Origin: Sphaeroforma sirkka
Lineage: Eukaryota > Opisthokonta > Ichthyosporea > Ichthyophonida
DNA length: 37,500 nucleotides
Direction: 5' to 3'
Assembly (NCBI GenBank): GCA_001586965.3
Contig: LUCW03001425.1
Location: forward strand, 72,501 to 110,000
In this document: positions 20,588 through 30,832 of the stretch, one piece after another
Numbering within the stretch: the first letter of the stretch is position 1
Layout: each line of letters opens with the position of its first letter
Position numbers and translations under genes: made by a program
The notes under the pieces: generated by a model
Databases searched by the model: none
What the model was told of the DNA's origin: nothing
The model's input: the letters and a program-made list of their open reading frames with translations, nothing else

Positions 20588-21204
20588 TTATACTAACCTT
20601 TCATTCTCTATGCTTTATATCAATTACACAGATTGGCTGTACAGAAATCAAACGAGCGAAATGGTGTGCAGGCTCCAGGTGTTTAAAAGGGAGCAGGACA
20701 ATTGTCTGAAATTTTGATTCCATGGAATCAAAGGAACGGACATTGGAACTTTATGATTGTTACATTGTATAAAGTAATACTACAGATTTTATATTAGATA
20801 GTATGCAAACTCCTGCTAGGGCTGATTCATATAGTAAGATGGAAATTGCAATGCTCATATGATGCTGTAAAATTGCATCATTGACCACGTCAGTTGCGCA
20901 CTAGGTAGTAATATAAGCTTGAATCAAGTAGCATATACAAACAACAAATATTAAAAGACAACATAACCTCCCTCAAAAAAATTATTCGTCAAAAATTGAT
21001 ATAGCCGAAGGTTTTTTATATTAAATTTAAGCAAATTTTGCACAATAAAGTCACAAAATGTACATAAAAAAAATGGAATTGTCGCTAAATGTACATTTGT
21101 ACATATTTGATCCATATTTCTGGACGTTTTCATCGACAAAATGGGCAAATGTACATTTAGTGACTTTTCCTCATTTTCAATGTACATTTAGCAACTTTGT
21201 TCGC

Positions 21205-22110
21205 ATTGTAATATCCATAAGGGTTCAGTTCGGTACGGGGTCTTGGTACCGAGCTGCCATACCTAGCACATGGAGATGGTTAGGAGAAGCTGTCATGAAC
21301 TGCTTAATAAGCTGGTGTGACAGGTGGTAGCTGATGAGGAAGCCAGGACGACACACTATGTTGAGTAAGGGATTAGAGGATCACTAGATGAATAGGAAAA
21401 ACTTGCTAGCAAGGAAGGTGTCGTTGATGTAGGCCAGCATAAGTAAAGGATAGGAAGGTTCAGGACATAATGGGGAAGTTATGTGCTAGGTTAGGCAAGA
21501 AGGATATACATAAGGATAACACAGTAGGACACTCCGGGCATTCATGCTGGAAGAGCACGAACAATTGACTAATAAACCGTTTATGAACTAAATGTGTTGT
21601 GAACTACTATCAATTAGACAGACAGTGCTTAACTAGCAGGTGTTCCAAGCACAATTAGGTGTTTTGAACCGGGTTATTATAATTATTGGCCGAAGTTGTA
21701 ATCAACATTTTCTGATAATGAAATGATTTTTCAATAATAACTCAAATTCTAACAGTGGCACACCTAGTGTACTGGAAGGATTGAAATCGTGGAAGTGACT
21801 AGACGACAATGATCGTACGTTTCTGGGCTCCATGGTTCCGAGTCTGGGATGAGTGCAAAACTTCCAAGGCTTATTCTCTTCTGCTCAAGTCCAAAGAGCA
21901 GACGAGTGGTTTTAGTGTGGGGCCCTGATGATCCGCCAGCTCAGTCCTGCCGTTGAGTACAGGCTTCGATTGAAGATCACCAACAAGAAGTCCTCGGTGA
22001 TGTGAATGAAACAGCACATCATGCGAGTATTTGGGCCGTGTGCTAATTTGTTTAGCCAGGGTAGAAGTGTAGATGTTCAAACTTGGACATCTGAGCTGAA
22101 AGGACACTTA
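21205..22110. other. Repeat-containing stretch, including a ~290-bp interspersed repeat
   Basis: The segment 21325-21613 starts GGTAGCTGATGAGGAAG, contains CCAGGACGACACACTA and ends in CTAATAAACCGTTTATGAAC and TGTGTTGTGAACTACT. A shorter version with the same start and end lies at 31428-31527. AATAAA and the repeated occurrence suggest a transposon tail or LTR piece, not identified. No gene seen in 21620-22110. Confidence 0.5.
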
Positions 22111-22643
22111 CGCCTTGTTCAAGGAGCGTCAACGTCTAGCCCAGGAAATCTCTGAGATTGGTGTCCGTTCTATAGTTCTACAGGAATCCATGGACATGAT
22201 TGACGGGGAGAAACTAATTCTGGACAACTTCACCTTTCATCCTGAGTATGCTCGGGCACCGTGTTTCCGAAAGAAGCGATCTGAAAGTGGTGCTTCTTTA
22301 AGACACCATGAATCTGGTGAGCGATCGACGACAACCACGTCTACTGCCACTACACAAAAAGTAGACGATGGACGCTGGTCTGAGTGATGCAGCGGAGAAG
22401 CGTATTGCTGCCTTGAAGGCAGCAATCCAGAACGCCCAGGAGGATAACCAGGCCGACGCCCAAAGGATTCGGCAGGAGTATACCTTGGATCGAGCGTGCG
22501 AACTAAAGACCAATGAGGATATCATGGATAACATTGAGCGCAACCGTCACTTACTGGGGTTCACTTCTCACAAATGGCTAGCGCCACTATTGAGTGAGCC
22601 CCGGATGGAACAACCGGTTTACATAGGGATACTATTATTTAGT
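22111..22643 (+). pseudogene. Two overlapping coiled-coil-type frames, origin unknown
   Basis: Frame one (about 22115-22387) reads FKERQRLAQEISEIGVRSIV then LQESMDMIDGEKLILDNF and an S/T-rich end. Frame two (ATG 22368 to 22649) reads MDAGLSDAAEKRIAALKAAI, QNAQEDNQADAQRIRQEYTL and continues into the adjacent LTR. Ala/Glu/Gln/Lys-rich heptad-like spacing suggests coiled coil. The composition looks like real protein in both. They may be one former gene cut by a frame change, with the LTR interrupting its end. No family recognised. Confidence 0.35.
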
Positions 22644-23137
22644 TGTTAGAGTGCAATGTAGTAGACTTTAAATAAAGTGCAAATGTATGTATTTATACCT
22701 AAGGTGTTTGTGCTAGTGTTCAGCCGCTTGGGGTGGCCAGGGTTAAAACTCATATGGTTAGTATGAGAAACCTTATGCGGAACACTTTAACACTTCGATG
22801 CTTGTCTATTTCAACTTTTCTGCAACTAAATCTCACGCTGATCACATGATGTCTTTCCGCATAGGTTGTGACTCACATAGAACCGCACCTATTATTAATA
22901 TGCTGCGGTTGACAGGCTTGATCCACTCTCGGGAATCGGTTGATAAACTTAATCTGCTCTCGGAAGTCGGTTAAGTAATAACTCAACTCTTGAGAGTAAT
23001 TTGAGCAACTTGATTAGCTCTCGAGAGTGAGCTAGCTCTGATGACATAGCTCTCGGGAATGAGCTAACTCTGATGACTTCCATAAATCAAAGATGGTTTC
23101 TTGCTGTAAAATCTGGCCTGAGTCCTGTAGTCTCTCA
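22644..23137 (+). mobile_element. Second copy of the ~490-bp LTR
   Basis: Starts TGTTAGAG and ends CTCTCA like the LTR at 12345-12830, in the same orientation and with high identity along its whole length. It differs by an extra internal tandem copy of a ~30-bp block (CTCTCGGGA...GAGCTAACTCTGATGAC, about 23016-23078). The flanking 5-bp words (TTAGT and CACCC) do not match, so either it is one end of a formerly larger element or it recombined with another copy. No retroelement interior is recognisable on either side. It looks fairly young. Confidence 0.85.
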
Positions 23138-23794
23138 CACCCCCTCAATTTTACAATCAACAAGGGCTGAAGTCTGAAGACTGAAAATTGGAAACTGAAG
23201 ACTAATGAAGGCTGAAGACTAAAGACCTGGATTGTGAAATTGTTGACTCTGTTGATGGATTGAGCGATAAGCATTGAACCAATGTATATTTGTCGAAGAC
23301 GTTTACGAATTGGTGCTGTTGAGTATTGTCTCGACGAGAATTGTTGAAAACGTTGACTTTTCGGAAAAGTAGACGATCTCCTGTACAGTGACAGGCTTCA
23401 CGACTGGCGTGGATAATCTTCTGTACGGGAACAGGCATCACAGTTTCGCAGGTATAAATACTCGAGATTTTCTTGAAAAATGCATTTTTGCTTACTGAAT
23501 CGGTGTGGACTGTGGCATGGATGCTGGGGGACAGTTCCCTTTTGCGTTGTGGCATATTGGTTTGACTTTGGGATGTGGCCTGAGAAGCTGGGACTAAGAG
23601 ACTGTGAGGTTAAGATTTTCTCTTGAGTCTTGGAATGTGCGGCTCTTATGCTGCGGTCTAATACCACTTTCAAAAAACCCACAGACCCCACTAAAACGTT
23701 GACTTGAAATTTGGATTTTCAATAATAACAAAATCAAAAAAATCCAGTAGCGAGTCTGGGGACCCACAGTCCCTCAGTCCCACAGCCGCGAAAA
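23138..23794. other. Possible LINE 5' untranslated region; no gene seen
   Basis: Contains imperfect short repeats of CTGAAGACTGAAAA (23165-23230) and a small duplication around CTGTACAGTGACAGGCTTCA / CTGTACGGGAACAGGCATCA (23380-23432). The part nearest 23795 may be the 5' UTR of the LINE, but the element's start cannot be fixed without a second full copy. Confidence 0.4.
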
Positions 23795-25093
23795 ATGTCG
23801 GGCCAGGCCGAATCCCCAATTGAGACGTTCGTCTCCAACGACTCCTTACCCAATGACCAATGGAAATTGAACATACAAAAATCTATCACAAACCTCTCTG
23901 CCCAGGTCAGTACTCTACAGGCCAATCTCATTCAAATTTGGAACCGGCTCTAACAACCCCGAACAATGATGGGCCCATCTCCAAGGAGCCTTTGACTGAT
24001 GACCAATGGAAATCAACCATACACCAAATGCTCACTAACCTCTGTGCAAAAACAACCAACCTTGCATCCGAAGTCCGGGACCTTAAATCCCAAACCCGTG
24101 CACCTATAGATGAAAACACACCCGACACTTTTCGATTTGGCTCCACAAGCCCGCCTGCTCCGCCTGCAAAAAGACCGCGGTCACAGGCGCCCAATAGCAG
24201 CAGTGAGCCTCCCAGCTACCGCTGAAAAGTGAACAAACCTGCAAACCCGAGCCCTAAAAAACGCCCGACCCCAGCAGTTGCTCAGTCCCAACCGCAGCCG
24301 CCAGTGCCCGAACACCTTTGACGAAAGTGGTGGGCCGCCCGATGCGGACAAAACTCTTCATGAAATGGATGACATAACTCCGGTATGGCTCTTCTTCCGA
24401 GCAATTTTCCCTAATGGCAAGCCCCCATCCCAATCAGTATTTGAAAAATACTGGCATGCCCAACCAGTACTCAATCGCCACCATTTTTTCTGGTATCTTC
24501 CGTCTAAATCGGTATCTCAACCAAATCGCCGCGGAAGCTCCACCAGTTTCATCCGCCTTTGTGTTCCTAGCGACGCTGTCGCCCAGGTGAAATAACATGC
24601 AGCACTTACGTGGAAATGGCAGCTTGATGAAAACATCGACCCCCGCTCCCAACAACATCCCGACGCTACAAAAGCAGCTTTAATCCACTATCTCCGCACC
24701 AAGCGGGAGGCCCGCTGCACACATGAACGAGCACCAAAAAATCTTGCCCGCAGCATGGATGCATTACTGAGCCCACTTGTCAACTCCACTAACGCAGACA
24801 TCCTCCGATCTACCGCGGACCGTCTCCAGAAGGCTTACCAAGCAAAGCATGATATAAACCTCTTCTCACCTAACCCGCGAATCCCGGCAAACGCTAAAGA
24901 ATCAGCGCGTGCGGAACCCGGACAACTTCATATACCAATGGTCTCCCCGACACAATCATCCGACACGGTGGATAGCAATACGCAGCCTCAGTTTTCCACG
25001 ACAGACTCTTCGACGACAGGCAATGATATAGAAATGGCTGACATCGTTAAAGAAGAGAGCCCGGTAGTATTGACCGATGATGAACAATGTTAG
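23795..25093 (+). pseudogene. LINE ORF1 (broken), with duplicated coiled-coil module
   Basis: ATG at 23795 after AGCCGCGAAAA. First part: MSGQAESPIETFVSNDSLPN then DQWKLNIQKSITNLSAQV, ending at TAA 23951. Second frame (about 23930-24225): EPLTDDQWKSTIHQMLTNLC then AKTTNLASEVRDLKSQ and a proline/serine-rich basic end. DDQWK/NDQWK occurs in both, about 140 bp apart, so this is a tandem duplication of one helical module that shifted the frame. Further pieces: 24278-24595 (PVWLFFRAIFPNGKPPSQSV) and 24755-25093, ending acidic in TDDEQC. No CCHC zinc knuckles seen. Probably the RNA-binding ORF1 protein of the LINE. Confidence 0.75.
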
Positions 25094-26035
25094 GACCAAT
25101 GAGGATGACGCTCATCAACCCACAAGGACTCAACATGAATAACGCAGCACATACAGATAAGTGTTTAAACGTTGTATCGATTTTGAGTCAGGTTGATGTT
25201 ATGTGTGTGGTTGAAACCTGGCATAACATCACATTTCTTATCATACATCTCAAACACACGCTATCATATACTACATCACACTACATGGCATAATATCTTA
25301 CACCCTTCACACTGTGGTATTGGTATCTTTTCCAAATACCACCCATCGAATTTTCAACTTGTACACTCGACACCGTACGCGGTGTTCCTTGTGTGCTTTG
25401 GCGTTCATATGGCCGTGTTCTACTTTCCACTCAAATCACTTACTGAAGAAGACATCAGGCGATACATGAGTTCCCCCGAGATTGGCGGTTTCCAACCAGA
25501 TGTCGTGTGGGGAGATTTCAACTTCAAAGCCCGGAAGTATGGCCACGCATCTACAAATCATTAACTACGTATGGAGACGATTGAGACTACTCTGCGTAAT
25601 ACGTGGCATTTGGACTACCTCTATACTGGCGGCTCAACTGGTACAAAACATGCGTATCATCGGCCTACCACCCCCGCCTCCCTCCAAACTTATAAGCTGA
25701 CGGACTACGGTATCTGTGGTGATCACACCTTTGGACTCGATCTCCAGATACTTGCCACGAATCAAATCCATCAGCCCCAACAAATGCCAGCACGCCGCCG
25801 CCTCCGGACCAACGCCTCCCCTCCCATAAATATAACCGGTATCGCCATCGACTATATCACCTACGCAACAAATCTCGCGCGCGACTATTCCAAGTCGGAA
25901 TCCGGGCGCACCAGAGCCTACTACGGTTGTATCTCACATTACATGGACCAGCGGAAGGGCTGCTACGGATCCTCGACCGCATCTGGCGCTATGCCACTAA
26001 CCCACAAATCTCTGGAGGGTTTTATTATGACTTAA
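25087..26035 (+). pseudogene. LINE ORF2: endonuclease domain (broken)
   Basis: ATG at 25087 overlaps the ORF1 stop (ATGTTAG). The N terminus reads MRMTLINPQGLNMNNAA and DVMCVVETWH, the N-x-x-G-L and E-T-W motifs of APE-type endonucleases. It continues in other frames to VVWGDFNFKARKYGHA (GDFN motif, about 25506-25553) and GDHTFGLDL (SDH-like motif, about 25718-25744). At least two frame changes separate these motifs. The enzyme would nick target DNA to prime reverse transcription. Confidence 0.85.
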
Positions 26036-28038
26036 ACAGACTCTGGGTTCAGCGGCTGCCAAACCACACGTTCCGCCCACGTCTGACCGCCCAAAGCAAT
26101 GCTCAAATGTTCAAAGATATCGCGTACCAACGACGGTCTCCGCGCCAACCCTGTATACCGGGTACCGAAAACACAGGCGCTACCCTCGCTGGCTACTTTG
26201 AAGTCCTATTCAACTTTACAAACCCGTACGTGGTTCCACCGGATACCGAACCCTCCCCTGATATCACTTCCACCATACGCCCCGACGATGTAATGGAGGC
26301 AATACTACGCTATCCCAATAAGGGACCTGGCCCCGACGGGATCCACATCCTCCTCCTGAAGGCCGCAGTGGAGCGCTCTACCGAACCCGGATATTACGAC
26401 GCCCCGACGCTAATAGCCCACTGATTAGACTCCTTGCCGAAGCATTCACTGAGCTACTGAAGGTGGGTATCTTCCCTGCAGCCCTGAACTGCAGCCCCCT
26501 GACAGCGCACCCAAAGAAAGCCGATGCAGATATCACCTCCCCCACCGACTTCCACTTCATCACACTTACGCAAATAGTCAGACGCTTCTTTGAAAAGTGC
26601 TTTCTTAATCTGATTACGAGCCACCCCGGCTCTGCTACCCATGCTACCCAAGCTGGCTTCAAATCACGGTACTCCTGTCGTACCCGAGCACTTGCCGTCA
26701 TGGAATCTGAGACATAGTCAGAAGAGGAGTGGAACGACGTCTGTCTGGACATTCCCAAGGCTTACGACAAGGTCGCTCTCCCACGTCTATGGGTACTTCT
26801 GCGTCACGCTGGAATGTTCGAAAACTGGATCAACTGCCTCCGCGCGCTGTTTGGGAGGGTCCCTACCCGAGTGACATACCACCGCACGCTCTCGTCTCTA
26901 TTCCATAGAACGAATGACATTCTACAAGGCTCAATCGACGGCCCCCAGCTCTTTACTATCTACATGGATTCCTTAGCTGTCACGCTAGCACAATTTCGGC
27001 CAGAGCTCCTCCGCTCTTATTTATTTGTCGATGACACACGGATCCAAGCCCCTCGATCGGTTTCTTTCCGGCCCTTCTTAGATGACATTGATGCGTGGGG
27101 ACGCAAATTTAAACCCCGAGTACAATATACCGACTTGCGACACGCGGCGCCAACCCTCCGTATAAATGGTGAGCTTATTACGCCGACGCTTGCAAACGCA
27201 CCTTGGAACACACGCTACCTCCCCCTGAAAATGGCGCCCACAAATGCCAAACCGAAACACTCCAAATATCTGGGGTTCCCACTCTCTCACGAAGTACCAG
27301 GAATCAACCTCGCCAGACATATGGAATCCCTGGTTGCAGCATTATCACTGGGTATCGCCTCTTTCCGCGCTTATAGCTTCCATGGCTTCAGCCCGCGACA
27401 CCCCCGCAACCAACTGGTGATGTTCAAAACATTCATCCTATCCACGGCTACTTATGGACTGAACATTATTGCCTAGGCTCCGCCTATATGGAAGGATGCG
27501 TTGGACTCCCTATTTGAGCGTTATAACTCAGCACTAATCCAAGCAGCAACCATCATCACGGGCACTAAATACCCTCGGTTTCCCAAGCATCAAACAAACT
27601 TACTTAACTTTTGCGGCTTGCTCCCCGCACAAGGAGATCACGGCAATGGCCCGGCGCCAATACTACTACCAACTGGTTATGGGTAAACTGCCAACCTCAG
27701 ACCGAGACACAGCCAGACACGACAGCTTCAATCGCTGCTTCGAGTCTACACCAATCCGGCTCTGTGCTATGATTGAAACGAATACGTACATGTTCACATT
27801 GCTCGACTACCGCACCGACGGCTGTCTCTGCCCTGTCTGCCCCGGTAGCCACAAGTTCACTACCAGCCACTTTACCTGCATCCAACAACTGATTCGACGC
27901 ATCCTGGTAGGCCCGAAACTGCCGCCCATTGGCCCTGACCTCCTTCAGCAATTACAGAAGTGCCACGACTTCCACGGTATTTGGACCCTCCACGAACACC
28001 TTGGATCTTTTCTCCAGAATGTTGACGAACCACCGTAC
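26036..28038 (+). pseudogene. LINE ORF2: reverse transcriptase and C-terminal Cys/His segment (broken)
   Basis: RT motifs in order: GPGPDGIHILLLK (about 26325-26363), VCLDIPKAYDKV (about 26739-26775, catalytic Asp of motif A), ILQGSIDGPQLFTIYMDSLA (about 26921-26980, motif B) and YLFVDDTRI (about 27019-27045, motif C; FVDD rather than the FADD/YADD usual in LINEs). Later come KHSKYLGFPLSHE, a helical region, and CPVCPGSHKFTTSHFTC (about 27832-27885), a CxxC...HxxxC arrangement found at the end of several LINE ORF2 proteins. Interrupted by several stops and shifts. Confidence 0.9.
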
Positions 28039-28366
28039 TATATATATATATCTATTTATTTATATCAAATATCGATATCTATCTATATATATATATATAT
28101 ATATATACATTCAAAGACATTTTTTTTTTTGGAAATCTCACGCATATTATCATTATATTGCATTACAACATATAGATATATATATAGATATCAATATTTC
28201 ATGTGGATATATATATATATATATATGTTTAAAGACGAGATTTCTTTCGAGATCTCACATCAATAACCGAGATTTAACAGCATCTAATAAATTGATAGAA
28301 AACACTAGAATATTTCTATATTGTTGATTTGGCCTCAGACTCAGAACTATCATCATCCACTATCGC
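28039..28366. repeat. AT-rich microsatellite junction
   Basis: TA and TATC-type tracts. Two similar blocks, GGAAATCTCACGCATATTAT (about 28130) and GAGATTTCTTTCGAGATCTCACAT (about 28238-28261), lie on either side of TA runs. The LINE copy is lost here. Confidence 0.6.
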
Positions 28367-28740
28367 CTAGGCCGTGTCCTGGTACCTAGATGTGTCAATC
28401 TCTGTCAGTGACAACTTACGAAGTAGACGGAGTTGCTCTTTAATAAGACGACTCTTTTCCTTTGCCTCCTTCACATGCAACAACGTATTCAAGTGGCCTG
28501 CTTGATCCGCCATCCATTCTGGGGCTCGGCGAATCCCATCCAAGTTTTGTATTGAGTACTGGGCCTCAGACTGCAGCCGAGTCAACTCCAAATGGATTTT
28601 CACCATGTCGTCGTCTCCGGGTGCCGGTGTCTTGGCACATGCTGTCTCCACCTTATTGCATAGCTCGGTCAAATACGGAACTGTTCCAAGCAGTCGTTTC
28701 AACAGTTGGACACAGGCTTGCTTGCCCACCGTAGGCGACG
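28367..28740 (-). CDS. Unidentified ~120-residue helical protein
   Basis: The minus-strand frame reads, from 28729, GKQACVQLLKRLLGTVPYLT, then ELCNKVETACAKTPAPGDDD, MVKIHLELTRLQSEAQYSIQ, NLDGIRRAPEWMADQAGHLN and a Lys/Leu/Arg-rich helical end, stopping at 28367. It is open further upstream (TRARPSPT before GKQ), with an ATG in another frame near 28759. Composition is that of a real helical protein. It could be the N-terminal part of a retroelement structural protein or a host exon. No motif decides this. Confidence 0.4.
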
Positions 28741-29343
28741 GTCTGGCTCGGGTCCCGTCATTGTGGTAAAAAATGTTAAACTAAGTCGTTTCTTAGTTAG
28801 TTAACCTTTAAAGAACGTAGTGTAATAAATACAGTAGTTCGGTCACTTAAAAATGTGGTCAAAACCAAGTGACACTTGATAAAGAGTGTTAAGTCTGAAA
28901 TAAGTGAACTTAGTCAGAAGTGCCGATATGAACGGCGCATCATTAATCACGTTTTTGTGTACGACGAGATTTTCTCTAACAACGGCAGATTGTGAAAATC
29001 TTTGTATCTAAGATTCCGGTCTCCTAGTTACTAATTAATAATGACACTCGGTGAGTCATCATTCTATTCCTCTAAACTATATTCTACTATCTAATCCGGT
29101 CCTCGGCCCGATCATCAATAAATTCCTCTTAGGTCTGAGCCTCTGGGTCTACCGCTCTTAGGTCTGAGCCTCTGGGTCTCCTGCTCTTAGGTCTGAGCCT
29201 TTGGTCGGCCATAGTAGATCCTCCTAGGTCTGAGCCTCAATAAATCCTCTTAGGCCCGGTCCTCTGGTCCGGTCCTAAGCCCCTGTCTGCAGTATTTTGT
29301 CCACTTGGTTTGACCACAAAGGGTATGTCACAAAGCGAATATG
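28741..29343. repeat. Non-coding stretch with ~30-bp CTCTTAGGTCTGAGCCTCTG repeats
   Basis: Between about 29129 and 29252, CTCTTAGGTCTGAGCCT(C/T) recurs four to five times at 24-40-bp spacing, interleaved with CTCGGCCCG and GGTCCGGTCC blocks. The rest (28741-29128) has no recognised gene. Confidence 0.7.
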
Positions 29344-29760
29344 TAAACTTCGATGGATATTTCTATGTTTTAAACTATGTTTTATAAACTAAGATCCAAT
29401 TTAAGTCAGTTAGGATTTAGCAGTGGTAGCTTGTGTAAGAATGATCGGGACTGCCTCTTGGTAAGAGCCTTAATATCCTCGATCATACAGGACTACTTCT
29501 AGCTGTTCTTTATTGAATAATTTACACTAGAAGTATTAAGTGTTCATGACCACATGTCTAATTTGTAGATAGACATAAGAACGTAAGTCAAGTTAATACA
29601 TTAGCTAATAAAAATAAAGTTCCATCTGAAGAAAAGTTAGAAAAAGAAAATTGGAGCCGTCAAAGTGAATTTAGAACACTTTGGAAATATTGGAAAAAGA
29701 ATTTATATTAAATTATTTTAACTACAAATAAAAACCAATATGTTATCTCATTTGATCTTC
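29344..29760 (+). repeat. Interspersed direct repeat, copy A
   Basis: A ~417-bp sequence starting GTAAACTTCGATGGA and ending TTGATCTT. It includes GGATTTAGCAGTGGTAGCTT, TGATCGGGACT and AATAAAGTTCCATCTGAAGA. It matches 30833-31393 in the same orientation. No coding frame. It may be an LTR or the tail of another element; no matching target duplication was found. Confidence 0.82.
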
Positions 29761-30832
29761 TTGTGCTTGTTGACATAATATGTACATTACTTGGTACAGA
29801 GACAGGCTCTTCTATCGTTGCAGACAAGGAATGCACATCCAGCCAAATGAAAACAACAGCTAGTAACCACGACGATATTGACTACGGATCAAGGTGTGTT
29901 TTACTATGGATTATAATAATATACATATATATATATAGCATAATAATCAAGATTATTGTGTGTATTATTTGAATTGTGAAATCTCAATAAGCAATCACGA
30001 TATTTATTGTCATTGGTAGTAGTTCACCAGTACTTATTGGTTTTATTGTATCATATGTACTCTATGTACAATATATATGTATCTATATTATCAATTCATA
30101 TCCTTACAATAATATAGAGTAGTATAAGTTGTTAAATCTCGTGGCAATGTGTTTCTCGCATGCGATCCCTCTCTTACGTAATAATGCTATACAACTCAAC
30201 ACCAATCCCAGCGACTATGCAACACGCTCGAAGCTGCGGGTGCTCACCGACTATAGTGCTCACGCAAAGTTCAATGCGCCGTGTCCTCAGGGTTGCGTGC
30301 CTCTGAGTAAGAATTTCCTGAGTGCTCGCCCTCATTCTCAGCATCTAAATAAACGTACATAGTATATTCTGTCGACTGTGAGGGTGCCATGCAACACGCT
30401 CGTAGCTGCGGTTAATAACCGAGCTCACACAAAGTCAATGCGCCGCTTCTTCAGTGTTGCGCACCACTGAGTTAGAGTTAACAGGGTGCTCGTCTGTACC
30501 CTAAGCATATAGATATCCTTGCCACTCACAATCACCACTCATTGTCAAATGACGCTTTATTTTAAATTGTTTGTAGTAATGTGCCATGTGAGACGCCGAG
30601 CGCCTTATACTTTTATATATGTTAAAATTATTTGTATTATCGCGTAGCGTTTTGCTACGATGAGACATGCCCTTGCATGATTGATGTTCTGTATAAGTCA
30701 ACACGCGGTGTGCCAGCTGGTGCGTATGTGTGGTGTCGTTTGTGTCTTTTTGTATAATAACTTGATAAAAATAGGTATCTGCTATTCAATAGTATAATAA
30801 TAATAATAATTGAATGTGTTGCTCTGTTTAGT
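29761..30832. other. Segment between the direct repeats, with an internal ~171-bp duplication
   Basis: GCAACACGCTCG(A/T)AGCTGCGG starts at 30219 and 30390, and both copies continue through CAATGCGCCG, CAG(G/T)GTTGCG and GTGCTCG to a CAGCAT/AAGCAT end. This gives an imperfect tandem pair spanning about 30219-30510. One frame (30129-30362) is open for 77 codons but is built on this repeat. No protein family recognised. Confidence 0.65.

Larger units (their letters stand above)
19630..21204 (+). mobile_element. DNA-transposon-like element with inverted, repeated subterminal motifs
   Basis: Both ends hold copies of CTAAATGTACAT and AAAGTCACTAAATGTACAT in opposite orientation: left at 19641-19652 and 19664-19682, right at 21149-21168 and 21180-21199 (reverse complement). 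Further internal copies lie near 19781, 19802 and 21082. The next inward block, GGACGTTTTC, is also shared as an inverted repeat (about 19694-19703 and the region of 21122-21131). The 7-bp string ATTGTAA flanks the proposed ends (19623-19629 and 21205-21211) and could be a target duplication. The interior has one ORF and a long TA tract. I cannot assign a superfamily; no DDE motif was found. Confidence 0.6.
23795..28038 (+). mobile_element. APE-type LINE (non-LTR retrotransposon), nearly full coding span, 3' truncated and broken
   Basis: Gene order is ORF1, then ORF2 with an apurinic-like endonuclease, a reverse transcriptase and a C-terminal Cys/His segment. This is the most complete of four copies of this family here. 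ORF2 is broken into at least seven frame pieces with in-frame stops, so the copy is dead. The 3' end, present in the copy at 33012-33697, is replaced at 28038 by AT-rich sequence. I cannot place the clade (L1/Tx1-like or Jockey/I-like) by eye. Confidence 0.92.

Noticed and set aside
22644-28038. One large LTR retrotransposon made of the LTR at 22644 and the coding region to 28 kb
   Set aside because: The coding region has APE endonuclease plus LINE-type reverse transcriptase and no protease, integrase or RNase H, so it is a LINE beside an unrelated LTR.
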